A stretch of 64,000 bases of DNA from Pseudobacteroides cellulosolvens ATCC 35603 = DSM 2933. GTDB taxonomy: Bacteria; Bacillota; Clostridia; Acetivibrionales; DSM-2933. A model generated the notes under the pieces. The model saw only the letters and a list, made by a program, of their open reading frames with translations. It was not told where the DNA came from and ran no database searches. Below are positions 8,869 to 19,414 of this stretch, in pieces; the stretch's first letter is position 1, and every line of letters starts with the position of its first letter. The stretch covers positions 2,399,501 to 2,463,500 of the forward strand of contig NZ_LGTC01000001.1 of assembly GCF_001262605.1 (NCBI RefSeq). Reading direction: 5' to 3'. The position numbers were made by a program, and so were the translations under genes.

Positions 8869-11808
8869 ATGAAAAATTTTATCAAACTTCTATTAATAGT
8901 AACCATCTTGTCTACATCGTTACCATCTTCTGCATCCCTGTCTCCTGTTACTGCAATAACTAATTTGACTCTATCGGCTACGTCTGATGTTGCTGAAGTT
9001 GCTGTTTCAAATGACTTAAGGGGCTTATGGGTTGCTACTGTGGTGAATATTGACTATCCGCAAAAACCTACTACCGACTCTGAGATACTTAAGAAAGAAG
9101 CTTTAGAGGCATTGGATTATGCCAAAGACTTAAGACTTAACGCCATATTTCTGCAGGTACGCCCTACTTCAGATGCATTCTATCAATCAAAATACTTTCC
9201 ATGGTCAAAATATCTGACAGGAACTCAAGGATTAAAGCCTGCCAATTCCTTTGACCCTTTGAAGTTTTGGGTGGAAGAAGCACACAAGCGAGGCCTCACT
9301 TTACATGCATGGATAAACCCTTATAGAGTTACAAAAAAATCCTCTGCTGATGCCAAAGATACACTTAATTCTTTAGCACCTTCAAACCCTGCACGCCTAA
9401 ACCCAAATTGGGTAGTTAAACATAATGACGGTAACTATTATTTTGATCCCGGAATACCCGAAGTACGCAAGCTGATTATAGATGGCGTAACTGAAATAAT
9501 TGACAATTACCAGGTTGACGGAATTCATTTTGATGATTATTTTTATCCTGGTACCAATTTTAATGACAAAACAACCTTCAAAAAATACGGTACAGGCTTT
9601 AAAGACATTGGCGATTGGCGAAGATCTAATGTGAACAAACTCATTTATGACCTGTCAAAAGCAATTAAATCCAAAAATAAGGATATTCGTTTCGGTATTA
9701 GCCCATTCGGAATTTGGGCCAATAAAAAGAAAAATTCTCTTGGCAGTGATACCAATGGCGGAGAATCATACTACAGTCATTATGCCGACACAAGAAAATG
9801 GGTAAAGGAAAATATGATAGATTACATTGTGCCCCAACTTTACTGGTACATTGGTTTTAATCTTGCTGATTATTCCAAGCTCCTAACCTGGTGGAAAAAT
9901 ACTGTTAAAGGAACAAGAGTAGATTTATATATCGGTCAGGCAGGTTATTTATCAAATAATCCTAATCAATCTAGTCCCTGGCATGGAACTTCTGAAATGG
10001 AAAAACAGCTTAAGCTGAATGAAAAAACTCCCGAAGTTAAAGGAAATATTTTCTTTAATTATAGTACTATGGCCAAATCACCTTCATTATCGTCTTTAAT
10101 TAAAGCAATACATGAAAAAAGGGACAAGCTTGGCACCAAAGTACCTATAACAGTAGCAAATCCAGCATCAAATATTAATACTTCTTTAGATAAGTACTAT
10201 ATTTATGGTACATCAGATCCGAATAAACCTCTTTATTTAAACGGGAATCAAATAAAAACCCGTTCCGATGAAGGCTACTTTGGTACTATCGTATCACTTT
10301 CAGAAGGTCCCAATGCATTGACTCTTTCCCAGGAGGGTTCTTATATAACCAGGATGATATACAGGCAAAACAATGTACAAAAGCCCACAAAAATGAGCTC
10401 ACCCAATATACCGGCCTCTTCTGTTTTCCCTAAGTCCAAGGTATTCTTATCGGTTGGCGAGAAGATAACATTATCCTGTCAGGCACCTGCGGGTTCTAAC
10501 GTTACTGTAAAGCTGGGCGGAAATAAATACACCATGAAACCCAAACCGGTAAGTACAAGTGGGAGCGGTATATATGCAACAACCTTTACATATGAGTTTA
10601 CTGCCCCAAGCTACTCCGGAACTCCAAGAAATATTGACTTGGGAGCCCCAGTTTATACCATGACATATAAAAAAGTAACCAAGACGCAAACTGCACCGGA
10701 AAAAGTTGGAGTAATAATGAAAGGCTCACCATTTTTTGCAAAGGTAACAACCGATATTGCAAATACCTATGCAACTACTAATACTTCAGACGGTGCAGCT
10801 TATGAACTGTATAAGGGAATGGTTGATCGTATTACTGCAATTAGGGATAATTTTGTTAGATTATCCTCTGGCCAATGGATTAAAAGCAGCAGTATAAACA
10901 CTTATACATCCACCACTTCAACACTTCCTGCTGTAAACAAATTGACATACACTCAGGGAGTAAGATGGGATTTTCTAGAACTGGAAACGCAATCCAACGC
11001 CGCAGCATATGCAAACTTTGACGGTTTATCTTTAAAAATAAACATACCGGCATCATCCACTGCATCTATGCCTATACTTCCCCAAGACTCACTCTTTTCT
11101 TCTATTGAGGCTTCTTCAAAGAGTATAGGCACTGAATATTCCTTACGGCTTAGTGATGATAAATATATAGAAGGTTATTATGTGGAAAAGAAGCAAAATT
11201 CAATAGTTATCCATGTAAAAAAACCTGTTAAAGCAGTTGAAGGCAGTCAACCCCTTACAGGTCTTACAATAATGGTTGATCCTGGTCATGGTGGAAGCGA
11301 AACAGGTGCAATAGGCCCTCTTGGACTTAAATACCCTGAGAAAGCTGTTAATCTGCAATCATCACTTAAATTAAAACTCGAACTGGAAAATCTAGGTGCA
11401 AATGTACTATTAACCAGGACAACCGACAAAACACTTTCACTTGATGACAGGCTAACTGCATCAAGAATTGCCAAGCCTGATATGTTTATCTCGGTACATG
11501 CCAACAGCATGGGAGATAATGTAGATATTTCAAAAATTGAAGGCTTCTCGGTCTTCTACAGGGAAGATTTGGCCAAACCTCTCGGGAACACTGTGTTGCA
11601 AGGCACAACGAACAAAATGGGCCGTGTTGATAAAGGATTACATAAGAATAACTTTTATGTGACAAGAGGAACATGGACTCCATCTATCCTTATTGAAAGC
11701 GGATTTATGCCAAACCCAACAGAGTTCGGATGGCTGATAGATGATTATGCACAAACGATTCTTGCAAAATCCATAGCAGATTCCATTGTTGAGTATTTTT
11801 CAAGATAG
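8869..11808 (+). CDS. Secreted GHL10-type glycoside hydrolase-like / N-acetylmuramoyl-L-alanine amidase fusion
   Basis: A 979-residue exported protein with a signal peptide at residues 1-23 (MKNFIKLLLIVTILSTSLPS). Residues about 48-420 form a GHL10/DUF187 (YngK-like) TIM-barrel domain with LRGLWVATVVNIDYP, GLTLHAWINPYRV and VDGIHFDDYFYPG. A beta-rich middle region follows (about 430-790). Residues about 800-979 are an Amidase_3 zinc amidase with DPGHGG, PEKAVNL, SVHANS and IESGFM, which supply the metal and catalytic residues. It would act on peptidoglycan or cell-wall glycans outside the membrane. An AGATTGGGAGATAC ribosome site precedes the ATG. Joining the two domains in one chain suggests coordinated cleavage of a wall glycan and its stem peptide (inference). 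Confidence 0.88.
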   Translation: MKNFIKLLLIVTILSTSLPSSASLSPVTAITNLTLSATSDVAEVAVSNDLRGLWVATVVNIDYPQKPTTDSEILKKEALEALDYAKDLRLNAIFLQVRPTSDAFYQSKYFPWSKYLTGTQGLKPANSFDPLKFWVEEAHKRGLTLHAWINPYRVTKKSSADAKDTLNSLAPSNPARLNPNWVVKHNDGNYYFDPGIPEVRKLIIDGVTEIIDNYQVDGIHFDDYFYPGTNFNDKTTFKKYGTGFKDIGDWRRSNVNKLIYDLSKAIKSKNKDIRFGISPFGIWANKKKNSLGSDTNGGESYYSHYADTRKWVKENMIDYIVPQLYWYIGFNLADYSKLLTWWKNTVKGTRVDLYIGQAGYLSNNPNQSSPWHGTSEMEKQLKLNEKTPEVKGNIFFNYSTMAKSPSLSSLIKAIHEKRDKLGTKVPITVANPASNINTSLDKYYIYGTSDPNKPLYLNGNQIKTRSDEGYFGTIVSLSEGPNALTLSQEGSYITRMIYRQNNVQKPTKMSSPNIPASSVFPKSKVFLSVGEKITLSCQAPAGSNVTVKLGGNKYTMKPKPVSTSGSGIYATTFTYEFTAPSYSGTPRNIDLGAPVYTMTYKKVTKTQTAPEKVGVIMKGSPFFAKVTTDIANTYATTNTSDGAAYELYKGMVDRITAIRDNFVRLSSGQWIKSSSINTYTSTTSTLPAVNKLTYTQGVRWDFLELETQSNAAAYANFDGLSLKINIPASSTASMPILPQDSLFSSIEASSKSIGTEYSLRLSDDKYIEGYYVEKKQNSIVIHVKKPVKAVEGSQPLTGLTIMVDPGHGGSETGAIGPLGLKYPEKAVNLQSSLKLKLELENLGANVLLTRTTDKTLSLDDRLTASRIAKPDMFISVHANSMGDNVDISKIEGFSVFYREDLAKPLGNTVLQGTTNKMGRVDKGLHKNNFYVTRGTWTPSILIESGFMPNPTEFGWLIDDYAQTILAKSIADSIVEYFSR

Positions 11809-11854
11809 GTTAACAGTTAGGTATCTGTATAATGCTCATATCGCCTTAATATTC

Positions 11855-11888
11855 AAAAAGGCTTGCAGTTGATGCTGCAAGCCTTTTT
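11855..11888. terminator. Bidirectional terminator between amidase gene and cysK
   Basis: AAAAAGGCTTGCAG and CTGCAAGCCTTTTT form a perfect stem with a short loop. A-runs on one side and T-runs on the other let it terminate both the plus-strand amidase gene and minus-strand cysK. Confidence 0.85.
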
Positions 11889-11925
11889 GCGTCCCTAACC
11901 AGTTAATTATTTATTAAAAACTTAG

Positions 11926-12861
11926 TTAATCTTCCTGGAACAGTGCTGTAGATAAATACCTTTCCCCTGTATCAGGAAGCACTACAACAATTTTTTTACC
12001 TTTATTCTCAGGTCTTTTTGCCAGTTCAGTTGCTGCAAACACAGCGGCACCTGAAGATATGCCAACCAGCAAGCCTTCAGCTTTAGATAGCTTTCTTGCT
12101 GTTTCAAATGCCTCATCACTCTTTACCTTTATAATTTCGTCAATAACTTCAAAATTTAAAACATCCGGGACAAAGCCTGCACCGATTCCTTGTATCTTAT
12201 GGAGACCTTTGCTCCCACCGGACAAAACTGCTGAATCAAATGGTTCTACGGCAATTATTTTCAAATCCGGCTTCCTCTGTTTTAAAACTTCACCTACACC
12301 TGTTATAGTACCACCGGTTCCTACCCCTGCAACAAATATATCAACTTCCCCGTCAGTATCCCTCCATATTTCCTCAGCTGTTGTCCTTCTGTGAATTGCT
12401 GGATTTGAAGGGTTTTTGAACTGTTGTGGAATATATGAATTTGGTATTTCCGCTGCAAGATCTTCAGCCTTCTTTATTGCCCCACTCATGCCCTCTGATC
12501 CAGGTGTAAGGACCAACTCAGCACCAAGTGCCTTTAAAAGGTTTCTTCTTTCAACACTCATTGTATCCGGCATAGTAAGTATAAGCTTGTATCCCCTTGC
12601 TGCTGATACAAATGCCAAGGCAATACCTGTGTTTCCACTTGTGGGCTCTATTATAACAGTATCTTTATTTATAAGTCCTTTATCCTCAGCATCCTTAATC
12701 AATGCAAAACCAATTCTATCCTTAATACTTGATGCAGGATTAAAGTATTCAAGCTTTGCGATAATACTCGCCTCAAGATTGTTATGCTTATTATAGCTAG
12801 ATAGCTCCAATAGCGGCGTATTTCCAATAAGATCAGTCAAGCTTTTAGCTATTTTTGACAT
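11926..12861 (-). CDS. cysK: Cysteine synthase A (O-acetylserine sulfhydrylase)
   Basis: A 311-residue PLP enzyme that makes L-cysteine from O-acetylserine and sulfide in the cytoplasm. PLP-binding Lys47 is in [14 protein letters not shown] (residues 74-79) binds the substrate carboxylate. [10 protein letters not shown] binds the PLP phosphate, and GISSGA is near the end. Length is standard for CysK. It stands alone, with a TTGACA-N17-TAGAAT promoter and a motif shared with the rrf2 gene just downstream of it, suggesting control by the Rrf2 regulator at 23.1 kb. Confidence 0.95.
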   Translation of the reverse strand: MSKIAKSLTDLIGNTPLLELSSYNKHNNLEASIIAKLEYFNPASSIKDRIGFALIKDAEDKGLINKDTVIIEPTSGNTGIALAFVSAARGYKLILTMPDTMSVERRNLLKALGAELVLTPGSEGMSGAIKKAEDLAAEIPNSYIPQQFKNPSNPAIHRRTTAEEIWRDTDGEVDIFVAGVGTGGTITGVGEVLKQRKPDLKIIAVEPFDSAVLSGGSKGLHKIQGIGAGFVPDVLNFEVIDEIIKVKSDEAFETARKLSKAEGLLVGISSGAAVFAATELAKRPENKGKKIVVVLPDTGERYLSTALFQED

Positions 12862-12884
12862 CTAATTCGCCTCCAAAAATTATT

Positions 12885-12894
12885 CCTACTATTC
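12885..12894. promoter_or_regulatory. Candidate Rrf2 operator at cysK
   Basis: CCTACTATTC (plus strand) lies about 20 bases downstream of the likely cysK transcription start. The identical ten bases occur at the same position relative to the promoter of the Rrf2 gene (23544-23553). Confidence 0.4.
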
Positions 12895-12918
12895 AAATAG
12901 ATTTTGTTTGTCACATTA

Positions 12919-12947
12919 ATTCTAATGTTTTGAACATGAATTGTCAA
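12919..12947 (-). promoter_or_regulatory. cysK promoter
   Basis: Minus-strand TTGACA (12947-12942), 17-base spacer, TAGAAT (12924-12919). A perfect -35, a 5/6 -10 and ideal spacing about 60 bases upstream of the cysK ATG. Confidence 0.65.
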
Positions 12948-13018
12948 TGTGTAGCCCTACTCCCATGATATCTTTCACCACATATGCTACAGAAAAAATG
13001 TGGTAAAGAAAAAATATA

Positions 13019-13810
13019 TTATATCAACAAGTTTAGAGAAGAAAAACCGTCAGCAAACCATGAAGGCAGCGGTTTGGCAACAGGTACCCTGACACCGCTC
13101 ATTACCATTTCACGATATACATTACCTGATATTTGAGCTATGTTTATCATTGAATCATTAATTAAACTGCTCTCGTACATGCATACCCTTTCACCACTCA
13201 CACACAGATCCTTGGATGAAAATACTATATGCTTTCTGCATGTTATAGGTCTTACCGGGTATATAGAACACCCATTATCGCTATCTAAGAATGGACATGG
13301 TATTGATTGTTTGAGATAGCTCATTTTTACACGTTCATTTGACATCTGAAGAGAACTTGGCTGAAACTTTAATATACTCTTTACCTTTTCTGATAACTGC
13401 CCAACCTTATTTTCATCAAAATTTTCATTAACATACCTTCTAATATTTTCTGCTTCAATTACAGCTGTTTCTACTATTGCACAGCAGCAATGCCAACACC
13501 CCTTGTCACATGGACTATATTTCTTAAATTCATCAATTGCATCATCAAATGTTAGGTAAACATCCTTTAAAAGAGTCAGTCCATTTTCCATGCTAATATT
13601 CAAGGGTTTCTTCGTCTCCTTGTCCAAAAGCTCTTCCAATAATTCTTTTACCCTTTCCCTTCCGGACTCTATCTTTGTCTTATTATATACTATCTGTTTG
13701 CCTTCATAGTTTTCTGTACCAAGGTACTCTAAATCTCCATCACAACATTTCTTATATTTTTTTCCGCTGCCGCATGGACATAGGTCGTTCTTTCCAATTA
13801 ACATTCCCAT
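13019..13810 (-). CDS. SEC-C motif and YkgJ-type cysteine-cluster protein
   Basis: A 263-residue cytoplasmic protein. Residues 8-24 (NDLCPCGSGKKYKKCC) are a SEC-C zinc-binding motif, as found at the end of SecA. The middle has a cysteine cluster CDKGCWHCCCA (about 101-111), CPFL, GCSIYPVRPITCRKH and a further Cys in VCMYE, matching the YkgJ-like zinc- or iron-chelating family (PF03692). No enzymatic function is established for this family. It stands alone between cysK and an S-layer protein gene. Metal binding is a safe reading; the role is unknown. Confidence 0.75.
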   Translation of the reverse strand: MGMLIGKNDLCPCGSGKKYKKCCDGDLEYLGTENYEGKQIVYNKTKIESGRERVKELLEELLDKETKKPLNISMENGLTLLKDVYLTFDDAIDEFKKYSPCDKGCWHCCCAIVETAVIEAENIRRYVNENFDENKVGQLSEKVKSILKFQPSSLQMSNERVKMSYLKQSIPCPFLDSDNGCSIYPVRPITCRKHIVFSSKDLCVSGERVCMYESSLINDSMINIAQISGNVYREMVMSGVRVPVAKPLPSWFADGFSSLNLLI

Positions 13811-13925
13811 TTTATATTCCCCCTACACTTATACTATATAATTTTTATTAATCACTTTTAAGATATACTGATATAATAACGGATTTTTCTTATTTATTCT
13901 ATATCAATCTCTTAATATAGACATA

Positions 13926-13989
13926 AAAATCGCACTAATTTTATATATTCAAATTAAGGAATGAAATATACAAACAATTAATGCGATTT
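13926..13989 (-). terminator. Terminator of the S-layer GDPD gene (long loop)
   Basis: On the minus strand AAATCGCATTAAT pairs with ATTAGTGCGATTT across a loop of about 37 bases and is followed by TTTATG. It sits immediately downstream of the stop codon at 14002. Confidence 0.5.
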
Positions 13990-14001
13990 ATCTTCAATAG
14001 C

Positions 14002-17000
14002 TTATTTATAAGTCTCCATACATCTTTCAATTACTGCAAATGCTTCTGCTCTCGACAACTTAGTATTAGGCCTTATTTCATAGCCTTTATAACCCTTTAT
14101 TATATCAAGTTCATATGCCTTATTTATATATCCTGCAGCCCATGCAGGTATTTTTTTAGTATCTATAAATTCTGGCAAAGTATTTGCTGATTTCTCATAA
14201 CCAAAAGCTTTCATTGCCATTACTGCCATTTCCGCACGCGTCACATATGCCTTCGGCATGATTTTATTATTTTTATAACCATTTATTATTCCCATTTCTG
14301 AAGCTTTAATAATATAACCTAAAGCCCACTTGGAAATCTTATCATTATCAGCAAAAGACGATTTCTTCTCTTTACTGGGTTCATAACCTGCCGCTGTTAG
14401 AAGTAACTTTATAAATTCCTCTCTTGTAATCAATTTATTCAGCTTAATGGTACCATCTTTATAACCTGATATAAATCCCTTCACTGATAGATCATTAACT
14501 GATTGTTCAGCCCAATGTCCTTTTATTTCCTTAGAATAATCTGCTGATGGGATGTTAGGTGTAGGTTCCACTTTAACTGCAGGTGCCGGAGTATATGTTA
14601 CTATAGGTGCTGTTGATTCCTGTACCGATGCCATTTCTGCTGTTGACTCCGGTGTTGGTTCTGCATTTACTGTCGGAGTGGTTGTTTCAATGGTCGCATC
14701 GTTTTGGATCTGTATTTTTACAGGCTGGGTATATAGATCATAAGTGTCTCCAGCTGCATCTGAAAGCTTTGCACTATAGCGAAGAGTCACATATGCATCA
14801 CCCTGTTTTTGAGCTGTGATTTTATTCCTATTAACATGTAGCTTATCTCCGCCTGTTAACACTATAATCTCAGGAACAACCTCCTTCACTTCACCTTTAT
14901 AGGTTTTCACATCTGCCTTTAATGATATAGATTCACCATTTTTAATGACATACTGACTTTGTTCGGAAGTTATTTCTGCAGCCCAATTGGAAAAAAACTG
15001 GGCACAATTTGTTGTCATGCTGCAAATACCCATTTTGAAGTACTTTTTAATTGTCGCCTTATCAATAAAAGTCCATGGACATATAACCATTCCTCTATGC
15101 TTGCTTATTTCCAAAAATTCTTTGCTAATATAAGAATACTTTGGCATGAAGCTTGAATTCAATGCCTGAGCCTGAAATAATGCAGATCTTAGTGACCCAT
15201 AGACATCCAGAGAGCTTAAAGAACCGCTATAAAGAAATCCCAATGACATTCCAGGCATTATTTCTTTCATCCTCTTTAGCTGATCCTCTTTAAAAGAAAT
15301 TGTGACCAAATGTGAATCATATCCTGTCTTCCTGACTAAATCATTATATAAGCCTACAGTAACCGGATCACTACCTTTTATTTCAACAAAAATAACCTGA
15401 TCTTTTCCTGTAAACTTCTCAAAATACTGGTCAAGTGTCGGAATTTTTGCCGTCGGGTATTTTATAGGAAACTGTTTATTTACAAAATACGTTGAAAGCT
15501 CTTCAAGCGTTTTGTCAAATACTTTACCTGACCCGTTTGTTGTACGGTTAATGGTTTCATCATGCATAATAACTAAATGCTGATTCCCATCTTCACCAAC
15601 CTTTGTCGGAAAGATGTCATTTTCAATAGTATCTGCTCCTAACTGAAAAGCAAGTTCACAACCTTCTATTGTATTTTCAGGTGCAAGCTTTGGAACCCCT
15701 CTATGCCCTATTAGAAACGGCCTTCTCACAATAGTTGTGTCATGGTTGTAAAGAGCCAATGCTTGTCTTGCCAACTCAGGTGAACCGGTTACAATACCGT
15801 TCGCTCCTGCTGTGATAATGTTGTGAAGTGCTACAAGCTTTATATCCAGCGATGAATTATCCGATATTGTCTCCTTGGGCCATACTGTAATTAGTCTCTG
15901 TTGAAGAAACTTAATATTATACCTTGTTGCTCCATCTTCCGGGATAACTGCTACCTTTGAAAGGCTCCTATTTACAGTATTCATAACATTCATAAGCTCA
16001 TCGGTACTGGCACTAGAAGACAAATTGTCGAATTCAACAATTCCCCTTACAAATGTATATATTTCTCTTGCTTGTTTTACAAGGGCCGGATTCTTTGATA
16101 CGACAAAAGCATCTTCTATCATATTATTTTTCAAGAACTCTGCAATGGCTTTTGCTGAATCTGCATCATTAACTCTGAATGCAGGTATCACCCTGGATTT
16201 CATAGCCTCATACATTGTGCTTACAGTTCCTATAACACTGTTTGAATTGTTTTCCAAAACTTCAAGGTTGTTATTAATTGAAAGAATAGCTGTAGCTGCA
16301 AGTCCATTGGATACTATCCTGTCAAAATCCTCCCTACTGTTAATCTCACTTACTATTGTAGGAGCCATAGCAATTTTTGTATCAGCCTCAACAACTCTCG
16401 AATAATTATCTTCATTCCGTATCATTCCAGGCATTTGTTCTTCCAATAAGGTAATTTTTAAATTATCTATCCTCATCTTGCTTCCTTTAGCCTGTAATCC
16501 TATTCCGCCCTCAAGATAACTAACTGCCTGGTCTGTTTCGATTAAAGGTATATTGTTTATCCATTCCTGTATTCTATTTGAATAAGCTTTTATAGTATAA
16601 TGATACATTTTGTTTTCATTTATAGCTTCTGTAAAAAAGGCATTCTTTTTAACTTTCCATTTATCAGCACCTGTATATTCAGCAAATTCAACCCCATTCT
16701 TAACTGTTGCATCCTTTCTTACAGTCATTTGATAATATGGATAATCATTATTTTGAACACGGTAAATAATAGAATTCCAGTTATCTTCATCACTTGAGGT
16801 CAGATTGGTTATATCTGCCTCAATGGAGTAATTGCCAAAATTGGCCAAATATTCTGGTAATAGTATTCCTGCAGGATTATCATGAGATGTTCTTGCATCT
16901 ATCTCAAACGCCCCATTTTTTACTCCTATTTTTGATGCAGAGGTTCCTTTCTTCCTTGTCCATCCATAAGGTATAGTCCCCTCAGGCAGCATGTCGAATT

Positions 17001-18909
17001 TTTCTTCATATAACACAAAACTTTCTTCAAAGCTTTTCCTTGTAAATAACAACACTTTTGTGGAAATACCATCCTTGGTTACTGTAGCTGTTGTATTTCC
17101 TGTCTCAACAATTTGAATACCACCATTAATGTACTGTGCTATATTGGGGTTGTCAAATGACCACTGACACTTTTCTCCTGTTACTTCTCTGGAAGTATTA
17201 TTACTCATTTTCTCAATAAATTTTATATCGGACAATTTTATTTCATTTTTGGTTGCCAGAATATATCCTTTATCATGGGAAATGGAAACAGGCCTTACTT
17301 CTGTCGCAGAAGGAACTACATTAATGTCTATATCCTTCTCTACATTATAGTAGATAATCTTTATATTGCATCTTCCGGCTTTTAAAGGATATATTTTGCC
17401 ATCATCTACCCTAAGAACCTTTTCATTAGAAGAGTACAGTTTGACTTTTTCAGATGAAACAGATTCTTTAGTCACTCCATCGGAAAAGTCAGCAGTAAAA
17501 GTTGGAATTATAGGGCTTGATAACGCTTCCATAGAAGAAGGTATATCGGTATTTATGTCGGTAACAGAAAGTCTGGTAACCTTAACATTGTCAAAGGCTA
17601 CCTTGCACTGGTCAGCTTCAAAGCCAACCTTACCCCTTTCCAAAATATTTTCATCAAGTGTCTTGTCCGCTAACAAATCAAAATGTAAATCTCCACTAGC
17701 CTTAATATATTCCTTGATATTTTGATCAAATACACGCACTTTCATCGTATATGATTTGTTAAATTCAAGAATACCTTTATTCCAATTTCCTATAAAAGGT
17801 ATTGACCATTTGTTATCCAAATCCCTATAGGATATTTCCCAAACTCCCGACTTTCTTATTGATGCCTCATTGTATGGATTTTTGCCATTTGAAGGTACTC
17901 GAAACATAATAGATGCCCACCGATTATTATCCATCACCGCATCAAAACAAACATCTGCCTCTATTGTGTAGTTATCCCATTGCACAGGTGCTGTTATTCT
18001 AGCCTGTTTTCCTGAACCTGATCCGTCGAAAACCAACGAATTATTCTCATCCCCATCCCATAAAAATTTTCCAACACTAATGGAAGGGCTTCCTTCGTTA
18101 GCATCTGATATCCAACCCATTGGTATATCTCCTGTACTATAACCTTCAAAATTCTCCTCCAGCAAAATACTGTTAAAAGAATCATCCTTTACAATATTAT
18201 CAGATAGAATTATAGTTCCATATTCGCTGGTATCATTCCAAAAGCCTTGTTTATATGCACTCCATGCTTGAGAAACTTTTGAACCATCCGAATCCTTATC
18301 AGTAATGCTTAATTCAAACCCCAATGATTTTTTCAAATATGGATCAAAGGAAAGCATGTCCCAAGGAATTGCAGCTTCACATATCCATCCTTCGCCATAT
18401 GTATTTATAGAACGAAGAATCTTCTTTTCATCCTTTCCGACATGATTTTGGGAAGAACCAAAACTGAATCCGGGAGTATTGCTATTTGGCCTATATGCAA
18501 AGCTTGCCTCCATATCACTGGATATATGAGGCGAAGACTGATGGGTTGTAGGATCGAAGAACATTGTTATATTATCCTGTTCATCCCAATTACCATTAAA
18601 ATCATGAACAAAGTCTGCGTCTTCTTCTTTAACATCAACAGCTATATAAAGGTAAGTGTTGTCCCACAGCATTCCGAATTTAGCCTCTGTTCCGTTAAAG
18701 CCGCTCCCTAAATAGCAGGAATCAACCTGAGCACTAACTTTTTCTTTCCAAACGCTTTCATCTATCTTTCCGTCTATTTTAGGCGGAACTGATGTTTTAC
18801 TTATCTCAAGTGATTTTCGCATATTAATATCTGCCGCATTTACGTTAAGTAAGCCAATACTCTGTACTACCATAATAAGCGATATTAAAATGGAAACAAT
18901 CTTTTTCAT
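14002..18909 (-). CDS. S-layer-anchored multidomain glycerophosphodiester phosphodiesterase
   Basis: A 1635-residue exported protein. The signal peptide covers residues 1-25. A CBM9-like domain (about 40-237; KIDGKIDESVWKEKV) is followed by a LamG/concanavalin-like region (about 247-445), a Big-like Ig domain (about 460-545) and a second LamG-like region (about 630-830; WTRKKGTS, YYQMTVRKD). The region 845-1060 looks like a degenerate barrel. A GDPD catalytic barrel spans about 1063-1310, with HRG..APENT, the metal ligands END, and MHDETINRTT, then EIKG. After another Ig-like part and a Thr/Pro linker come three SLH repeats (about 1455-1635; GHWAEQSV, GYKDGTI) that bind the cell-wall polymer. 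It probably cleaves phosphodiesters of teichoic-acid-like or lipid-derived material at the cell surface, while the CBM9-like and LamG-like parts bind glycans. The natural substrate is not evident. Confidence 0.85.
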   Translation of the reverse strand: MKKIVSILISLIMVVQSIGLLNVNAADINMRKSLEISKTSVPPKIDGKIDESVWKEKVSAQVDSCYLGSGFNGTEAKFGMLWDNTYLYIAVDVKEEDADFVHDFNGNWDEQDNITMFFDPTTHQSSPHISSDMEASFAYRPNSNTPGFSFGSSQNHVGKDEKKILRSINTYGEGWICEAAIPWDMLSFDPYLKKSLGFELSITDKDSDGSKVSQAWSAYKQGFWNDTSEYGTIILSDNIVKDDSFNSILLEENFEGYSTGDIPMGWISDANEGSPSISVGKFLWDGDENNSLVFDGSGSGKQARITAPVQWDNYTIEADVCFDAVMDNNRWASIMFRVPSNGKNPYNEASIRKSGVWEISYRDLDNKWSIPFIGNWNKGILEFNKSYTMKVRVFDQNIKEYIKASGDLHFDLLADKTLDENILERGKVGFEADQCKVAFDNVKVTRLSVTDINTDIPSSMEALSSPIIPTFTADFSDGVTKESVSSEKVKLYSSNEKVLRVDDGKIYPLKAGRCNIKIIYYNVEKDIDINVVPSATEVRPVSISHDKGYILATKNEIKLSDIKFIEKMSNNTSREVTGEKCQWSFDNPNIAQYINGGIQIVETGNTTATVTKDGISTKVLLFTRKSFEESFVLYEEKFDMLPEGTIPYGWTRKKGTSASKIGVKNGAFEIDARTSHDNPAGILLPEYLANFGNYSIEADITNLTSSDEDNWNSIIYRVQNNDYPYYQMTVRKDATVKNGVEFAEYTGADKWKVKKNAFFTEAINENKMYHYTIKAYSNRIQEWINNIPLIETDQAVSYLEGGIGLQAKGSKMRIDNLKITLLEEQMPGMIRNEDNYSRVVEADTKIAMAPTIVSEINSREDFDRIVSNGLAATAILSINNNLEVLENNSNSVIGTVSTMYEAMKSRVIPAFRVNDADSAKAIAEFLKNNMIEDAFVVSKNPALVKQAREIYTFVRGIVEFDNLSSSASTDELMNVMNTVNRSLSKVAVIPEDGATRYNIKFLQQRLITVWPKETISDNSSLDIKLVALHNIITAGANGIVTGSPELARQALALYNHDTTIVRRPFLIGHRGVPKLAPENTIEGCELAFQLGADTIENDIFPTKVGEDGNQHLVIMHDETINRTTNGSGKVFDKTLEELSTYFVNKQFPIKYPTAKIPTLDQYFEKFTGKDQVIFVEIKGSDPVTVGLYNDLVRKTGYDSHLVTISFKEDQLKRMKEIMPGMSLGFLYSGSLSSLDVYGSLRSALFQAQALNSSFMPKYSYISKEFLEISKHRGMVICPWTFIDKATIKKYFKMGICSMTTNCAQFFSNWAAEITSEQSQYVIKNGESISLKADVKTYKGEVKEVVPEIIVLTGGDKLHVNRNKITAQKQGDAYVTLRYSAKLSDAAGDTYDLYTQPVKIQIQNDATIETTTPTVNAEPTPESTAEMASVQESTAPIVTYTPAPAVKVEPTPNIPSADYSKEIKGHWAEQSVNDLSVKGFISGYKDGTIKLNKLITREEFIKLLLTAAGYEPSKEKKSSFADNDKISKWALGYIIKASEMGIINGYKNNKIMPKAYVTRAEMAVMAMKAFGYEKSANTLPEFIDTKKIPAWAAGYINKAYELDIIKGYKGYEIRPNTKLSRAEAFAVIERCMETYK

Positions 18910-19414
18910 TTAATTACCCCCTAGGAAATAAATAAATAAATTTATATAAAAATTATAAAAATTAATTAATTTTTTATGTAGTATAAAACATAAAATAATA
19001 AATATCCTTCTATTAGGAATTTAATTAATTCCAGTCAATACTTATTAACCATTATACTATAATAAGTGTTAAATATACAATCTAAAGGTATATTTGCTAA
19101 ATAATAGAAGAGGCCTGACTTGAGGTCTATTAAAAAATGTATTATTTTATATATTATATCTTTAGGATACCATCAAATTTATTTTTTTAGAATGACTTAT
19201 TTTTAGGTATTTGACATATTTTTCGATTATTTCATTTATAATGGTTAAAAATAAAACCACGAAGTGATTTAACTGTGTAAAATGCACAATAATCTCCTAT
19301 ACATTAAAAAAGCCAATGCAGCTATAACCGCATCGACTTTTTCTTTCTTTGTATTATCTTCTATTTTTTTACCCATTTTATTTTTCATTGGTTTTTATAG
19401 CTATATAACCCCAA
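18910..19414. other. Intergenic region with candidate small transcript
   Basis: These 505 bases lie between the HAD gene end and the S-layer GDPD start. The stretch is AT-rich with no credible ORF. It holds the minus-strand terminator of the pdx operon (19305-19343) and a plus-strand promoter-like stretch at about 19211-19242. The GDPD promoter should lie in 18920-19100, but no box stands out. Confidence 0.4.
19305..19343 (-). terminator. Terminator of the pdxST-HAD operon
   Basis: On the minus strand AAGTCGATGCGG, loop, CTGCATTGGCTT with G-U pairs is followed by six T. The plus strand also ends in a T-rich run, so it could work in both directions. Confidence 0.75.
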
